Positions 47,951-60,677 of a stretch of 64,000 nt of DNA are shown here, piece by piece; position 1 is the first letter of the stretch; every line of letters begins with the position of its first letter. The notes under the pieces are model-generated. The model was not told where the DNA came from and did not search any database. It saw only the letters and a list, made by a program, of their open reading frames with translations. A program made the translations under genes and the position numbers. Origin of the DNA: Lunularia cruciata (taxonomy: Eukaryota; Streptophyta; Marchantiopsida; Lunulariales; Lunulariaceae); the NCBI GenBank assembly GCA_948567375.1, contig OX419759.1, positions 55,467,493-55,531,492 on the forward strand, read 5' to 3'.

Positions 47951-48737
47951 ACTCAATCTTGAAGGGCATACCTCGATTGAAGGGTAATCCGTTTGGCAGA
48001 TCATCCGGAAACACATCCACAAACTCCTTAACTATCCAATCAACCATTGCTTGATGAGGCTCTCGGTCCTCCACAGATTGTTCTTGTGCAATTGGTTTGA
48101 TCCACACCGTGAATAGAGACTTATCTTCCTCCAAAGCTTGTTCTATGGCTGCTTTACTAACAAACTTCCCTTCTAGAGACTCATCTCTCTTCCAAGCTTG
48201 CTCCATGGTTGTCTTCTTGGCAAACTTCCCATCTTGGGACTCCACTTCCTTCAAGGTTTGCTCTATGGCTATCTTCTTGAAAAACTTCTGATCTTGGGAC
48301 TGACTATTCTTAGGTGTCTTACTCAGAGGTGCCAGACAACCTTATCGGAAATTCCTACCTTGGTGTTGTACTTGAATTTGGCATCGGGGTCAATCAAATT
48401 GAACCTTATGACGTTCAAGCCAAGGTAGACCCAAAATGATATCATAGTGTAGAGGTGCCACTACAAACCTCATACACTCCAAATACTCCTTCCCAATCTT
48501 GAAGGTAACAAGATGCGAGGTGCGGAATGCAGAACCCTTTCTACCATCCGCCATCATCAAACTACTTCCAATCATTGGCTTGATAGGAATACCCAATTTC
48601 TTTGTTACTTGCATAGACATGCAATTCTTTGAACTTCTAGAATTAACCAAAATCCTACAACCCCGATTAGATATCATACCTTGCAAGTGATACAAACTTG
48701 CATAGGTCGAGCCTTCAATCCCATTAGAACTAATCAA
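47889..48737 (-). pseudogene. Chromovirus C protease and repeated linker
   Basis: The protease frame (48390-48737) has LVNSRSS where A has LVDSGSS, so the catalytic Asp is lost. The linker (47889-48254) shows the same repeated DGKFAKKTTMEQAWKRDES-like units as A. Confidence 0.8.
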
Positions 48738-48753
48738 GCTCCCAATAGATGGC

Positions 48754-49700
48754 TCAAAATCTCCTACTGGGATTTCTTGTTTCCCTAATCATTCCACTCC
48801 ACGACCTCCACTTAGGCAACTTGTCAAGGTTTTCCATTCTTGAGTCGACATTCAACAATGCGATGCCCCAATTGGCAACAATAAAAACAACCACCATTTT
48901 GTCGTAGTTTCTCTCTACCCGCTTTGCCAACTGGTCTTTGTTGAATGGCATCAATCTCCATAGGTGCTGGCTCCTCCACTTGTGTGTAGAGTATTGGTAG
49001 GCTAGGTGGAGATCAAGGTCGAGACCAAGTTGTTGCCACCAAGGAATCAAAACGTTTGGCCAACCGTATGGCTTCTTCCAAGTGTTGTGGCTCTTGCATG
49101 GTTACCTCTAATTTGGTTCTCGCCTTCAAGCCCCTCATAAAAATCGATCCAGAGCTTCACCTTCCAATATATCTAGAATTTGCATGATGGTGTTTTGGAA
49201 CTGCGTGATGTAACTTCTTATAGAGCCAATCTGTTTCAACTCTGCCAACTTATCCCGTGCAGCTTGTGTGGCATTTATAGCTTGAAATCGACTAATTATT
49301 GCACTCTTGAATTCTGCCTATATCAAAATTAGTGCAACAATTTGTCGTTCCGCTTGCTCCACTTAGAATCTCCACTTGGAATCTCCACCATAGCTTTGCT
49401 ACTCCATCCAATTGGCTAGAAGCCACGAGAATCTATTTTCACTCGTCTTGTAGATTGGTAGCTTCAAAATAACGTTCACAATCAAACATAAAATTCTCCA
49501 CTACACCCGGAAGATTCTTGCCTTCAAATACCTTAGGTTTAGGGAATCTGATCCGATCTTCTCCTTCTCAAATTGGTACTCTCTCCACTTGCTCTTGTCG
49601 TCAAAGATCTCATTCATCCAATAATCGAGTAAAGTGCTCGATTTGTTGCTGCATATCAAGGATAACATTGAGTATTGCCGCCATGGTTGCTACTCTATCA
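48754..49700 (-). pseudogene. Chromovirus C gag
   Basis: Matches A gag, with a zinc knuckle (CFYCCQLGHRIVEC near 48855-48900) and the GGGAAAC heptamer at the gag-pol overlap near 48780. Several stops and frameshifts are present. Confidence 0.8.
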
Positions 49701-49955
49701 CACCACTCCTAATCTATCTAATTTATTAACACATAGAAATAGCACGTCCACCGTTCTCCATAAGTTACAACCGAAAGCACCAAGTGTTCCTCAAATATGG
49801 TGATCATATGCAAAAAATCTTGTCCAAAGTGCGAGGTGATGAATTGTGTGAAATAATGCTTGGGTAGTATTTGGATGCAAAAATCCTAATGGTTTGGTGG
49901 AAGTGGATTTGGTGGTCCATAAATTCCATCCATCTCATTCTTGCTTTGATGCCAA

Positions 49956-50369
49956 TGTAAAAGACCGAATCCGAGGAGAGAAATAGGAGAATGGAAACTC
50001 ACATTGGGACACTTGAATGAATGAAAACTCCAAATACTTAGCATGAGCTTTGGCTTTGGTATTGATAAGTAGCATACAAGGCCCTTGAGAAGCTTCCTCA
50101 AGCCGCTTTCTTAGAGTGCAAGCCAAGTTAACTAGGAAGCTTCTCAAGAAGCTTCCTTCTAGAAGCCGCCTACTTGGCATGCAAGCTAAGCTAATATGAA
50201 GCTTCTAGAAGCTTCCTTCTAGAAGCTAATTACTTGAAGTGCAAGCTAAGCTAGCCAAGAAGCTTCCCAAGAAGCTTCCTAGATACTTTTGGAATATTCT
50301 AGGCTAATTTGTATTATGTGCTACTTTGTAAGCCCGACTAACTTTGTCGCTAAACTCCATATTGTTACA
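49956..50369 (-). repeat. 5' LTR of chromovirus C
   Basis: A perfect four-unit heat-shock element lies at 50198-50215, followed by TTCTAGAA at 50217-50224. The TATA box is mutated (TATCAATA). The primer site complement at 49943-49954 reads TGGCATCAAAGC, two changes from the initiator-Met site. Confidence 0.9.
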
Positions 50370-51933
50370 CAAGAGTTCCAGCGGAAGGCTGGAGAGAGCC
50401 TACGCAAGGCATACACTCGCATGAGGCGGCTGATCAATTTCACTCAAGGAGTTAATGAGGCCCAGGCAGCCCAATTTTGGTATGGGATACTGGACAAAGA
50501 GTTGCGATGTAAAGTTTGTGATGCTACGTTGTTATAGGCTACTTTGCCTACTTTGGCAGTGGTCTTTGGTTTGGCTGAGCGTATTGAGCTGAACATATTG
50601 AGCTCAAGATGGTGGAGGAGAGAGTGGTGACATCTGGATTTTGTAGAGAGACATGCACGATTGTGACTTCTTCTAGAGTGCAACAGAGTGCACCAAGCCT
50701 AGTTGGTTTTTGAGGATAGGGTGGACAACTTAGATCCTATGGAGCTTCTAGTGGAGCTAGACCCTTACCTTCATTTTCGGGTCAACAACAGCCAATGAGT
50801 GGTGGTGTGCTTGTTGGACTTGTGGTGGACCTCACCATCAAAGAGAGTGTACTCAGGGCAATAGACCTGATACTCAAGTGCATCACAACCAACATAGAGG
50901 CAGTGTGAACATTGCCATAGATTTGGTCACACTAGTGACCAATTTTTTGACCTACACCTGGAGTTATGGGGTGGTAGGGCTGCTATGGTAGGTAGTAGAG
51001 GAGCTCCAATTCATGGAGGATGAGGTGGTAGAGGTGATGGTAGAGGATCTATACCTAGTAGGGGTGTAATACCTGCTCTTAATTTTGATGCAACTATTGC
51101 TACTTGGATTGAGCAATTGGAGCAAAGATTGGCTAGTATGGCTATTGCTCAAAGGAGATCAGATTTGGGTGCTCAGGCTTCCACCTCATATGCTGGTGAT
51201 AGAGATGCTTTGGAATTCATGTGCAAAGCAACACAAGTGGATGCATCTACAGCAGTGACTAGGAGTGTAGTACGTGCTCCAAAGCCTAGAGAAGCATCGG
51301 TGGAGTTGGACCCACAAAGAGGAGAGGTTGGGAGATAGGTTAGACTTCCCAGTCTTTCACTCTACCTAAGGCATTGTAGACAAAATCCATGGTTCCTAAA
51401 CGTCCTAGTGTAGGTGTGGTAGGAGGTGATAGAGTGCATGAGGGACTACCTCCTAGTCAGCCACCTACTATTACACAGACTGAGTCTAGCATGATGTTGG
51501 GAGCAGCTCAGCTGATTATGCGGTGTCCTTTGTTTTTGGCCAATGATATGTTTACATTGGGAGTTGACCAGCCCCAATGTTCCAGTTGGCTGCCATGCTG
51601 TGTGAGAGTAGGGATGATGTAGTTCCTACTACTAGAGCAAAGGTGGTTGGTAGTGGAGCTGACTTGGTTGAGGAGCATGGGATCCATTTAATGACCAATG
51701 GTTTGTGGCAAGCAGTAGTGGCTAGAATGGAGGAGTTGCCAACTAGACCGGCCGTTGAGAGAGCACGGTTCACACTTGGTGTAGTCCTATTAGATAACCA
51801 GAGGAGGATTTTCAGTTTGGTGGGACCTTCAGGGAAGGTCTATACACCACAAAGAGTCTTGTTAGACTTTGGTGCACAACCCCTTATGTTGGGAAAGGCT
51901 GCAGTTATTGGTTTGGAGTTACGGAAGACCATC
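50370..51933 (+). pseudogene. B2 gag C-terminal part and protease
   Basis: Continues gag (RMRRLINFTQGVNEAQAAQF, then the CEHCHRFGHTSDQF knuckle, whose last Cys is lost) into the protease VLLDFGAQP, where Ser-Gly of the active site is now Phe-Gly. Reading is broken by many stops. Confidence 0.75.
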
Positions 51934-53600
51934 AGCCTGGCACCATCTCCTCATATGTCTCACCAAGGCTTGTACCGAGGCTGTCATGTACCGAGGCTCT
52001 CATCAATCTTTCTATGTATATTTTTAGAGGCTTTGGTGGTATCTCTCTCAGTGCATACATGAGGAGTTATTGAGTTCATAGATCCAGAGAGTGAAGATAT
52101 TGGTACAGTTCAGTGAGACATTCATGATTATGTCTTAGTAATGGACTATCTTTGCACTAGTGTTGTGGGTGGCACAGTTGGGGCCAAGGAGAGAGACCGT
52201 GTTTCTACAGCGAGCCCGACGGTTCAGATTGGAGGGCAGACACCTTTTGCGTGTATGGGAGGATGGTAGAGTGCAAGTAGTACCACTTCCATCTCAAAGA
52301 CCACAGTTGGTCCGTCATGCTCATGAGGAGCTAGGACATTTTGGAGTCAAGCATACATATAGCTTACTCTAGAGTCACTATTGGTGGCACGGTATGTAGA
52401 CCAAGGTATAGTAGTTTAATGAAAATGTGTGGTTTGTGACCAAGTTAGAGCATCATTCAATGCTCCTACGCCACAGTTACATCCCCTATCATGGGATTGG
52501 GTTACCGTTGGAGTTTGGACTTTGTTAGACCTTTACCGCTCACTGTGAGACATCATCGGTATGTTTTGGTGATGGTGGAGCACTTCTCCAAGTGGATTGA
52601 GTTGGTGGCATTTCTTGACAAGTCTAGTGAAGAGACAGCTTACTCATTCCTAGATCGAGTTCTTAGTCATTTTGGTGCACCGGTTGAGGTTTTGACTAAT
52701 TAGGGTATAGAGTTCTTGGGGGAGTTTTAGGTTTTGTGTGATAAGGCTTTAATTGATCATTCTACTACATCCTGAGATCACCCTGAGGCAGATGGCTTAG
52801 CAGAGAGAGTGGTTGAGATCACCCTAAGGCAGATGGCTTAGCAAAGAGAGTGGTTCAGACGGTGAAGAGAGGATCACGAAAGTATGGTTTGCAGAGAGGC
52901 CACTTGGGAGATTGGGATCTCCAATTACCTTGGTTGGCCATGGGCTATCGGTTCAGTCGGCAACCCTCCTTAGCATCCTTCTCTCCATACTTTCTACTCT
53001 ATGGACTAGATCCAGATTTACCTACAACCATTTGTCAAGATGCTATTGTAGTTTTGGACTTGGATTACCCCAATGTATGGATGAGCGCATGTTCTCAGCA
53101 AGCAGAGATCTTTCAGAGAGTGATGCTGATGGCCTTTGAGAACTTGGCAATTGCTCAACACAAAGATACTTTACGCTATGCTACCATTCAAGGAGGAGGT
53201 TATAGACCCTCAATCCGTTGATTTCATCTAGGAGACTATGTATATCTACAACAGATAGCACCGATGACACTTGATGTTTTGACAAGCCGCACTATCTTGA
53301 GAGTGTGTTAGGTTTTGCCATCTAGAGTCCTTGTGTTAGAAGGACGTGATGGTGTTGTTTGGAAGGATCATGTGCACAATTGTGCACCATGCCACTTCCC
53401 AAATATTGATGGTATTATGGACCCAAGCTTGGCACTTGTACGTGCAGGCTTGAGGTGTATGTTGTGTGGCTTTTCTAGTGGAACTACTATTATATTAGTG
53501 TGTGATAGCTGTTTGAGAGGACGGCATATGGCATGTATGACTCCTCCCCTCACAATGGTTCCTCAAGGATAGTGGTTATGTCCTAGATGGACTTGACTTA
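51934..53600 (+). pseudogene. B2 integrase and PHD finger remnant
   Basis: After a short inverted fragment (about 51934-51970) the sequence resumes at the RNase H/integrase linker, then the integrase core (MGLGYRWSLDF, KWIELVAF), C-terminal domain and PHD finger (CMLC, VCDSC, CPRW; the last Cys has become Trp) at about 53455-53597. Stops are frequent. A 33-bp duplication of CACCCTRAGGCAGATGGCTTAG lies near 52780-52850. Confidence 0.75.
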
Positions 53601-53765
53601 TAGTTAGTTCATTCTTTATATGGTATAGATTGCAGACAAGCAACTAATGATGGGGCTCCATAGCACCCAGCCTTCTGATCTTTGCCCATCATAGGGTATA
53701 CCATATACTTGGAGTAGATGGCTATATGGAGTTAGAGGGACCTAACCGCTAGCTAGGGGGCGATC

Positions 53766-54428
53766 GTGGCACTTTAGAGTCTATGTATGACTTATGTGTG
53801 AGTTGTGCTTTTATAGTGTATGATGTTGACAACGATGTATGTTGTGTAGCAATGTATATACGCACGACAATTGTCACACCATTTGTAGTGTCGCATCTAG
53901 ATTGCTTGGACACTGGAGTTCCAATGATAGTAGTTGGAGTTATTTCAGCCGTTTCTCAGAGACTACTTTCCGACAGTCAGATTTTGTGTTTGGGGTATTG
54001 ATTTCACGGTGGGGCCCACTGTCATTTTGCACTATTTGCACCGTCGAGTGTGCTATCAGTGGGACCGTTAGGGTTTTAGACCTCGCTTGAGTCCAAGGGT
54101 ATACTTTTGAAGTGCAACTTCAGAGAGCTCATTTCTCTGATGTTGAACCTTCGAGTTCTTGGTTATGGTGGACAGAGGCCGGCAAGCATCACCTGGATCT
54201 TCTTAGCTAGAGTGGGTGTGGTTTGATTATAATCAGTGCCCAGTTATTGGCAATTTATAGAGTAACAGATCAAGTATTGATCTGAGTTGAGTGGAATTGA
54301 GAGTGGTAAACAATCTGATTAATTATAGCATTTTAGAGTCTATGTATGATTTATATGTGAATTGTGTTTTTATATTGTATGATGTATACAATGATATATG
54401 TTGTATAACGATGTATATACGCACGATA
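53766..54428 (+). repeat. B2 3' end: X1-A2-X2
   Basis: X1 spans 53766-53869, A2 53872-54321 and X2 54322-54428. The X1/A2 junction reads GACAATTGTC, again a 10-bp palindrome. X2 ends CACGATA (expected CACGACA) next to the ACAT target duplication. Confidence 0.8.
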
Positions 54429-54432
54429 ACAT

Positions 54433-55557
54433 CATATTCCCTCACAAAAATTAGATTTATCAATGTAAGAAAACTATGAATGCACAAATGAATTGATATT
54501 TTATATCATTTCATCGAATGAGATATAGAAAGTCTTGGAGGAGAGGTAGCATGAAGGAAAAAGTGAGAAACTTCAGAAAGTAAAATTAAAATTAAGAAAG
54601 AAGAAATGGGGATGCAAAATGGACATGTCCTATTTTAGTTATACCTGCGAACCTGCCACACTCATTGCGAGGTGTGTCATTTTATCAATATATTTATTGT
54701 ACCTTGGACAACATACCAATAGTTTAATAAACATAGAAATTGGTTTAGAGTAATTTATATACATCCGATTCAGTTACATGTCAAAATATACGCATGATTA
54801 GGAATATTTCAAGTGTCGGAAACAAGTATATATAGGTATATGAGAACATATACCGTTCTGAGTTCGGGTTATCCAGAACTCATGAGGTGCACTTGATCGA
54901 TAATTAAAATGTACATCATGAGGTGCACATGAGGTGCACATGATCGATAATTAAAATGTACATAATTGACAATGCTAGAATATTGAGAAATCTATAATGT
55001 AGAATGCATCTAATGTAACTTGAAACAAAGCCATAATTGAAACAAGTTGAGAATAACATATTGCTAACAGACTAAGTAAACCACCATGAAATTGAGAACT
55101 CTATGCAAACAACCGCAAAAGATAGGTACCGCTATGTAAAAAAAACTGTCAGTGCATGAACGATAAAAATAAAAAACTTGGGTTGGAGTAGGGTCGGAAC
55201 ATTGTATACACAAGAGGTCCCATGAATCAGGCAAAGAGGGAAGGAAAAATAAAAGGGAGAGAATTAGAAGGAAAAATAATAGAGAGAGAATTAGTTGAGA
55301 ATGGAGGAGTGGAACAATTTGAGCTATAGGATGGTGTGGCTTCAGAAACGTGTCGAAGTGTAACCGAGTAAGGAGAGCGAAGAAAAATGAAGAAGGAAAC
55401 AAGTATATATTGAATACCAGCAAAATTTCAAGGCCTTATTATGCCTCAAGGGTATTGCAGTTATGAGAGCACTGAATACAATCGCGCCATGTGATTGTAT
55501 TCAGTGTTACAGGCCTTAGTGCAGTCAAATTTTACTTGGATTAAGAGAACGAATTTG
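54433..55557. other. AT-rich region, nothing recognised
   Basis: Short local duplications (a GATCGATAATTAAAATGTACAT-like block, twice near 54895-54965) are the only structure. The minus-strand frame at 55064-55423 is low-complexity Leu/Phe/Ser and probably chance. Confidence 0.45.
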
Positions 55558-55560
55558 CTA

Positions 55561-55971
55561 CGCACAGTCAGTGTCCCTCAAAGCTTGAGAAGCTGAACCC
55601 CAATATATGGAATTATTAACATCCTGTCTACCGATGTCCCCGAGCAACTTCTCGAGTTCTTCTAATACTAATTTATCCGTGATAGTGTTCCTTATCTCAT
55701 TCGTATCAAGTAGATGTCTTAGTACCTGTTCAATCAATCCCTTCAAGCCTTCGTTTGATTGAATGAACTCTGCTAGACTTTCAAAGGACTTTATATCTAT
55801 ACGCATAGGAGTCCACACGAGGGTGAAATGCTTGTTTCTTCTGAGAGTTGTCAAGATAGTGCTGCATGTCTTCAAAATGAGCCGGCATGTTGTCAGGTCA
55901 TTTTGTCGATCATGAGTCGTTGATGGCATCTTTTGTGATTCCTTGAGCTCTTGAAAGGTGAGATGTATCTG
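55561..55971 (-). pseudogene. Possible extra 3' exon or fragment next to the NB-ARC gene
   Basis: A minus-strand frame of about 136 codons follows a good acceptor (TTCCTTGGCAG at about 55972-55982) and reads FQELKESQK, then an Asp/Glu/Leu-rich helical stretch (LVLEELEKLLGDIG). I do not recognise the family. It could be the last exon of the gene upstream if alternative splicing skips the stop at 56381, or a separate small gene. Confidence 0.3.
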
Positions 55972-56316
55972 CCAAGGAAGATATGAAAGTTAGGAATCAG
56001 GGAAACATCATTAAAAGAAAACTTTAGTCATGTGTAATCTATATTAACCTATTTAAATATAAATTAAAACTTTAAATATGTATTCTAGTCTATAATAAAT
56101 TTGGTTCCGGGGTGTGATGTGGCTTCGTCCGTCCTTAGCTGTTGACCCAATCCGACACTATTCCTTCGCCCTCCTTTGCGAGAACTAAAACTTTGCCGCT
56201 CAATGTCATAACTTGCGTTTTCCCAGGATGACGTATATACGTGCAAGCCGTATAAAACCGGTCCTTCAGGCGGGGGCTCAAAGTTTTTCGCTTTCTTTTC
56301 ATTGTGCCCAGAGGAC

Positions 56317-56410
56317 ACACAATCGACTAGTTTTATTTAATAATCACTGATCTCACTCAAGGCACACACAATAGACTAGTTCAGTAATAATCACTGATCT
56401 CATTCAAGGT
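56317..56410. repeat. Short tandem duplication at the end of the NB-ARC gene
   Basis: Two units of about 49 bp starting CACACAATMGACTAGTT and containing AATAATCACTGATCTCA lie side by side. The stop codon of the last recognised exon is within the second unit. Confidence 0.7.
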
Positions 56411-58515
56411 CACGATTACCTCCGGAACATTGCAATGCGATTTAGAACCCTGACCGTTGAAGCCACTGATTAAGGAAAGGACCGGTGCAATCCAACTTCC
56501 AACGTGTTGTGCATCACTCTGTCTGGAAGCCGATGATGTTTTTCGGAACTTAGTTCTGGCCTCGCCCGCAACATAGTTCTTCTCACCGTATATAGAATAA
56601 ACTGCAAGAGAAAGACAATCATCGCAATTGCCAGGATATGCTTGTCCTTCCAACTCTCTCCCGCAGCTTCTCTGACCAACAACTCCAGTGCTCAAGTTTG
56701 GTCCTGAATCCAGACTAGGATGAGCGAGAATCTTCTCTATATCATTCCGAAGATCCTTACTGTCGAGGAGAAAGAGTTGGTAAAATCCATAGATTGAAAC
56801 CCTCTCAACTTTGCCTTCAGCTACTTGCCTCTGGATATTCATGTTACCTACATCTTGATCGTACTTTTGATCCTCGTATTCAAGTATCCCCATGTCGTCG
56901 AGCACCGGCATGTAGCTGCTGAATCGCCACGTCTGATTAGTTCTTCGAGAATAAGTCTCAAAGATGTGTTTGACTAAGTTTAGTTCCACTGAAGCTCCCT
57001 CGAACATAGCCACAGTTAGCATCAATTCTCGGGCGGGACTTTCGACAGATTTGAAAACCAAAGTCATGGTCTCACCTACGGATCTGGGGTATGGTTCAAA
57101 GAAGACTGTGGGCTTTCTTGAGGGTTTTACATCATAGATGTCCAAAGTATTCTCGAGATCGGATTTCAATGCCTCCCAGCTCTCAAGTCCATTGTTATGG
57201 CGGAGCTGTGTCATCCCCAGGTACGCCAAGGCGAGTGGATTCATGGAAGTAATCAGCACAATGTCTTCAATGACAACCTGCACGGCATTCAAACTGGATC
57301 GTATAAGAACCCGCACCTGATCGTGTGGTTTCTATACAACAAAGAGGTAACCAAACTAAGAGTTCGAATATGTAAACACGTACAGAGTGGTAAATGCACC
57401 TCGCAATTGTCTGGTACAGCGCTTAGTCCAGCATGTTTAATCAATATCTTCGTTCCGTCCTCCTTGCTGAATCTTCGCATGGGAATCACATACCCTCCAC
57501 TGGGCTGTTGTGCTTCGATATTTTCACTGGAAGGTTGTACTTGTAAATGAGATACACACACAGGAAACCGTGAGGTTATGAGATATTTGACTTGCGGAAG
57601 AAAGACGCTTTCACCGGGAAGAAGACCATAAAGGAAATCAAGATGCGGAAGATTGTCCAGTATGATCAGCCTCCTAGCAGTCGGCTTTTGTAGAGTGGTA
57701 CTCAATTGACGCCGGAGTAAGTCCCGGTTTGTCTCAACCACATTCTTTCTACCCAGAAGAGTCAAAAACTCTTTCAATTTTTCAACTATCAGCTCAGCAC
57801 GGGCTCCTTCGTTACTTTCCTCAAGTATAATGTGACTAAATTTCAGGCGCATAACACCGCCCGGGAAAGGATGGTTTGAAGCTATGCGAGGTTCAGATTG
57901 ATAAACCGCAGCTAAATGCCGAGCAAACATGGACTTGCCCATCCCAGCCGCTCCGTGTAAAGAGACGATTCCTGGAGTCTGCTGCTCGAGTTGCTTTCTG
58001 ACGCGTAAAACAAAGTCGTCACAAGGGGGAACGTACTTTGCATCTGGAAAAAAAGTTTCTTGGTTCCAGGTGCGGTCAAAAACTGCTTCCCCGAACATTT
58101 CATCGCGCTCAAGACCCTTCAGAATTGATTCCAGAACTTCATCAACCAATTTAACGGCTTTAAGGATCTTCCCCGGAAACACAGCTACACGTCCACGAAG
58201 TCCGAGCTTGCGTAACTTATTGAAGCCTCGACCACCTCCTGTGCTCCTGTACTTGTTATACTTGTTCATAAGTTTCTTGACTCGCTCCTCGAACTGTTTG
58301 GATACCTCTTCCAATTCCTGGTTGATTCTGCCGTCATCAGTTCCCCTTGTTACCTCCTGCCAACGGTCAATACGACGTTCTACTCCTGTAGCTCGAATGA
58401 AAAATTCATCTATCTCCGAGGGCGCCTCATTCCAGTTTTGCACCAAGTCTCTGAATCCAATGATAATCTGCGTAGTTGCCCTCAAACTGGTTACAACGGC
58501 TGCAACAGAAGCCAT
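56381..58515 (-). CDS. CC/RPW8-like NB-ARC protein (NLR without LRRs)
   Basis: Two exons (58515-57400 and 57316-56381) joined by an 83-nt GT-AG intron give about 683 residues. The start ATG at 58515 has a good context (ATCATGG). Residues 1-140 form a hydrophobic then helical N-terminus resembling CC or RPW8-type domains. NB-ARC motifs follow: P-loop GAAGMGKS at residues 188-195, kinase-2-like RRLIILDNLP, RNBS-B-like YLITSRFP, and the GLPLA-equivalent NPLALAYLG at the start of exon 2. A winged-helix-like region follows. No leucine-rich repeats are visible, and no canonical MHD motif was found. NB-ARC proteins are nucleotide-dependent switches, mostly in immunity; this one could be a truncated receptor or a helper. 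An in-frame extension upstream to 58746 exists but lacks support. Confidence 0.75.
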
Positions 58516-58747
58516 GATCAGAAAAATCAATGGCAATCCTACCAACGGCAACAAACTTGCTGTTGATCGAGTGAAACTTCTGCACCATGGTTGATTGGTC
58601 TTAAGGACTGACGTAACTGCGGGAAACACAGAGAAGAAAGAGCATTGTTTACGCGGAGGGTGATCTTCCCGTAGAACTAAGATATCCCATAAGAGTGTGT
58701 GATTGCTGCTTAGAAATCCGTATATTACGAACAAGCATCCACACATA

Positions 58748-60677
58748 AATCTTCAAAAACGGTAGTCTTGATAATTTAGCTCATGAGGAACATTCGATAG
58801 CGAACATGACAGGATTGTAAACGTCTACTCCACCAGGTACTTCCTTGTGGAGTACCACCTCTGTACAATCTGCTAGTGTAAGACAGTCAAGCGGGTTCTG
58901 TTAGAAAAACCAGGCTTGAGAACTCTCGCAACCGCATTGATTCATACATTGGGCTTAGCCCCATTTTCTCTCTTGTACGGCTTGATGGTTTTCCATCCTT
59001 CCTTTTTCCTACGCGATCGCTTTTTTTTTTATAATTAATTCATACCTCATCAAGGACAACAGTAAATAACGTTGTTCACTTCCTGTCCCGGAACTACCTC
59101 CTACCTCCACGGCTGAAACATGCTCACACCTGACAATTTATTACTCGCTGCACAGAGATATATATATACATACACATACAGAGATATATATATATATATA
59201 CCCTATAGCTCCTCGTCACTTTCATAACATTGGGGCTTAGTCCCATGTTACTTTTTTTTATCTCTCTTGTACGGTTTGATGGGGGTCTTCCCATCCTTCA
59301 TTTTCCCTACACGGTCGCCGTTTACTTATATATATATATGCGCTCCTCGTCACTTTTATTCCGCTGGACTCCTGAGTATTGACCAGCGGGACTTACGTGA
59401 TAATTTACCACTCCAGGTCTATAGTCAATATAATCCTCCTGCATGCTCGACCGAGTACCAAATTATCACCTTAACTCTAAGGCACGTTCACCCAAACTCT
59501 AAGACACGTTCCGCTGCTGCTTGATGCGGCTTTCAAAATGAACACTAACCGTCAAAACTCGAATAGTAAACCAAACACAACAATCTCCACTCTTTGCTTG
59601 TATCGACCAAAGAGCAACACACACTTGCCGGCTCGAATCAGAATCTTCGTACATCTCGAATATTCGCTAATGACAAGATTACGTCAGAAGCACCTAGCAC
59701 ACCTAGTAGGGAACAGGGTGCGTATACAGGAAACTATCGTTTGTGGAAAAGTGACCAGATTGTAGAAGCATCAAAACTACACTAGCGGTTGATTGGTCCC
59801 TGGCCCGCAATTGAGACATTAGGGGGTTTCAGAAATAGTTATTCTAAGTTTCATAACTTTTTATATAGATTGTTACAAAGCAGTGACTAAATGGGTACGG
59901 TGTGTGACCGGGAGGAAGAAAAGGTATTGTTACGGAGTTCGGGCCAAGTTCCTTATTATTAGCACACTCCGTATGAGGTGGTTTGTAGAAAATAAGGGAT
60001 AAGGAATTTTAGTTATCACTCCGTAGTGCATTGATTGCACATTAGGGTTAATAAAGTTATCGTTTAGGGTTAGAGTGAAAGTTACGGTCACCAAAAGGAG
60101 CATCCAGGATATTCGAGAACACCCATGGTAATGAAATGACAAGCGGAAACTCGGCAAATTTTACCACCAAGGAAGATTGGAGGGAGCATGAGTGGAAAGA
60201 TTTGAGGGCATGCAAAAATTGACCGCCCGATGAATATTTGAGAGACCCATAGCCAGAGGTGGAAGGGGAAGTGAATTTGTTTGGAGTGGGAAGATTTGAA
60301 TGCGAGCAGTAGGAAGGTTAGAAGTAGGAGTGATTTTGTTTGAAGTGTTACTCTCGATTTCATTATTTTAAAAAATTGTCTCTTGTACGAGTATGAAATG
60401 TATACCCTTCTTCCCCCTTGAGTGATGAAATGAAATTCATGAACTTGTTTTCTTGTTACAGAATGAAATTGATGAGATGGTTTTTTTGTGCGCACAGAGA
60501 ATAGAGATGCCCCTTTGCTGAAATTTCACCAAGAAGCGAGATGCCCCTTTGCCGAGAAGAGAGATGCCCCTTCGTTGATAAGGAGTTATCCGTGGTGATT
60601 AGAAATTGAGTAAAGTCATGCCGAGAGGAAGCACTCATTTAGAACTAACCAGAAATATTAGAAAATGTATTCAATGG
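58748..60677. other. Intergenic with hairpin repeats and AT microsatellites
   Basis: Two same-strand copies of the hairpin repeat lie at 58948-59015 and 59228-59320. (AT)n microsatellites lie at 59157-59200 and 59327-59338, each followed by a GCTCCTCGTCACTTT block, so part of the region is tandemly duplicated with a period near 140 bp. GATGCCCCTTTGC/TGA-like blocks repeat three times at 60507-60575. No gene is recognised. Confidence 0.55.

Larger units (their letters stand above)
44729..50369 (-). mobile_element. Chromovirus C, full length, nested in B2
   Basis: 5641 bp, same family as A and D. Its target duplication is CAGGA (44724-44728) and CAAGA (50370-50374). The uninterrupted B1 sequence at the equivalent site reads CAAGA, so the left copy has mutated. 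LTRs, primer site and all domains are present, but stops and frameshifts are more numerous than in A. Confidence 0.9.
42255..54428 (+). mobile_element. Element B2: second copy of the B family, internally deleted
   Basis: B2 is about 6.5 kb without nested chromovirus C and has the same termini as B1: A1 at 42255-42693, and X1-A2-X2 at 53766-54428. It is flanked by ACAT (42251-42254 and 54429-54432). The methyltransferase, RT and most of RNase H are missing. The break at about 51933 joins the protease region to the end of RNase H through a short inverted fragment. Confidence 0.85.

Noticed and set aside
55064-55423. Hydrophobic Leu/Phe/Ser-rich minus-strand frame, possibly a small membrane protein
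   Set aside because: The hydrophobicity comes from low-complexity GGAAGGAAAAATAA-type sequence on the other strand, and no conserved context supports it.
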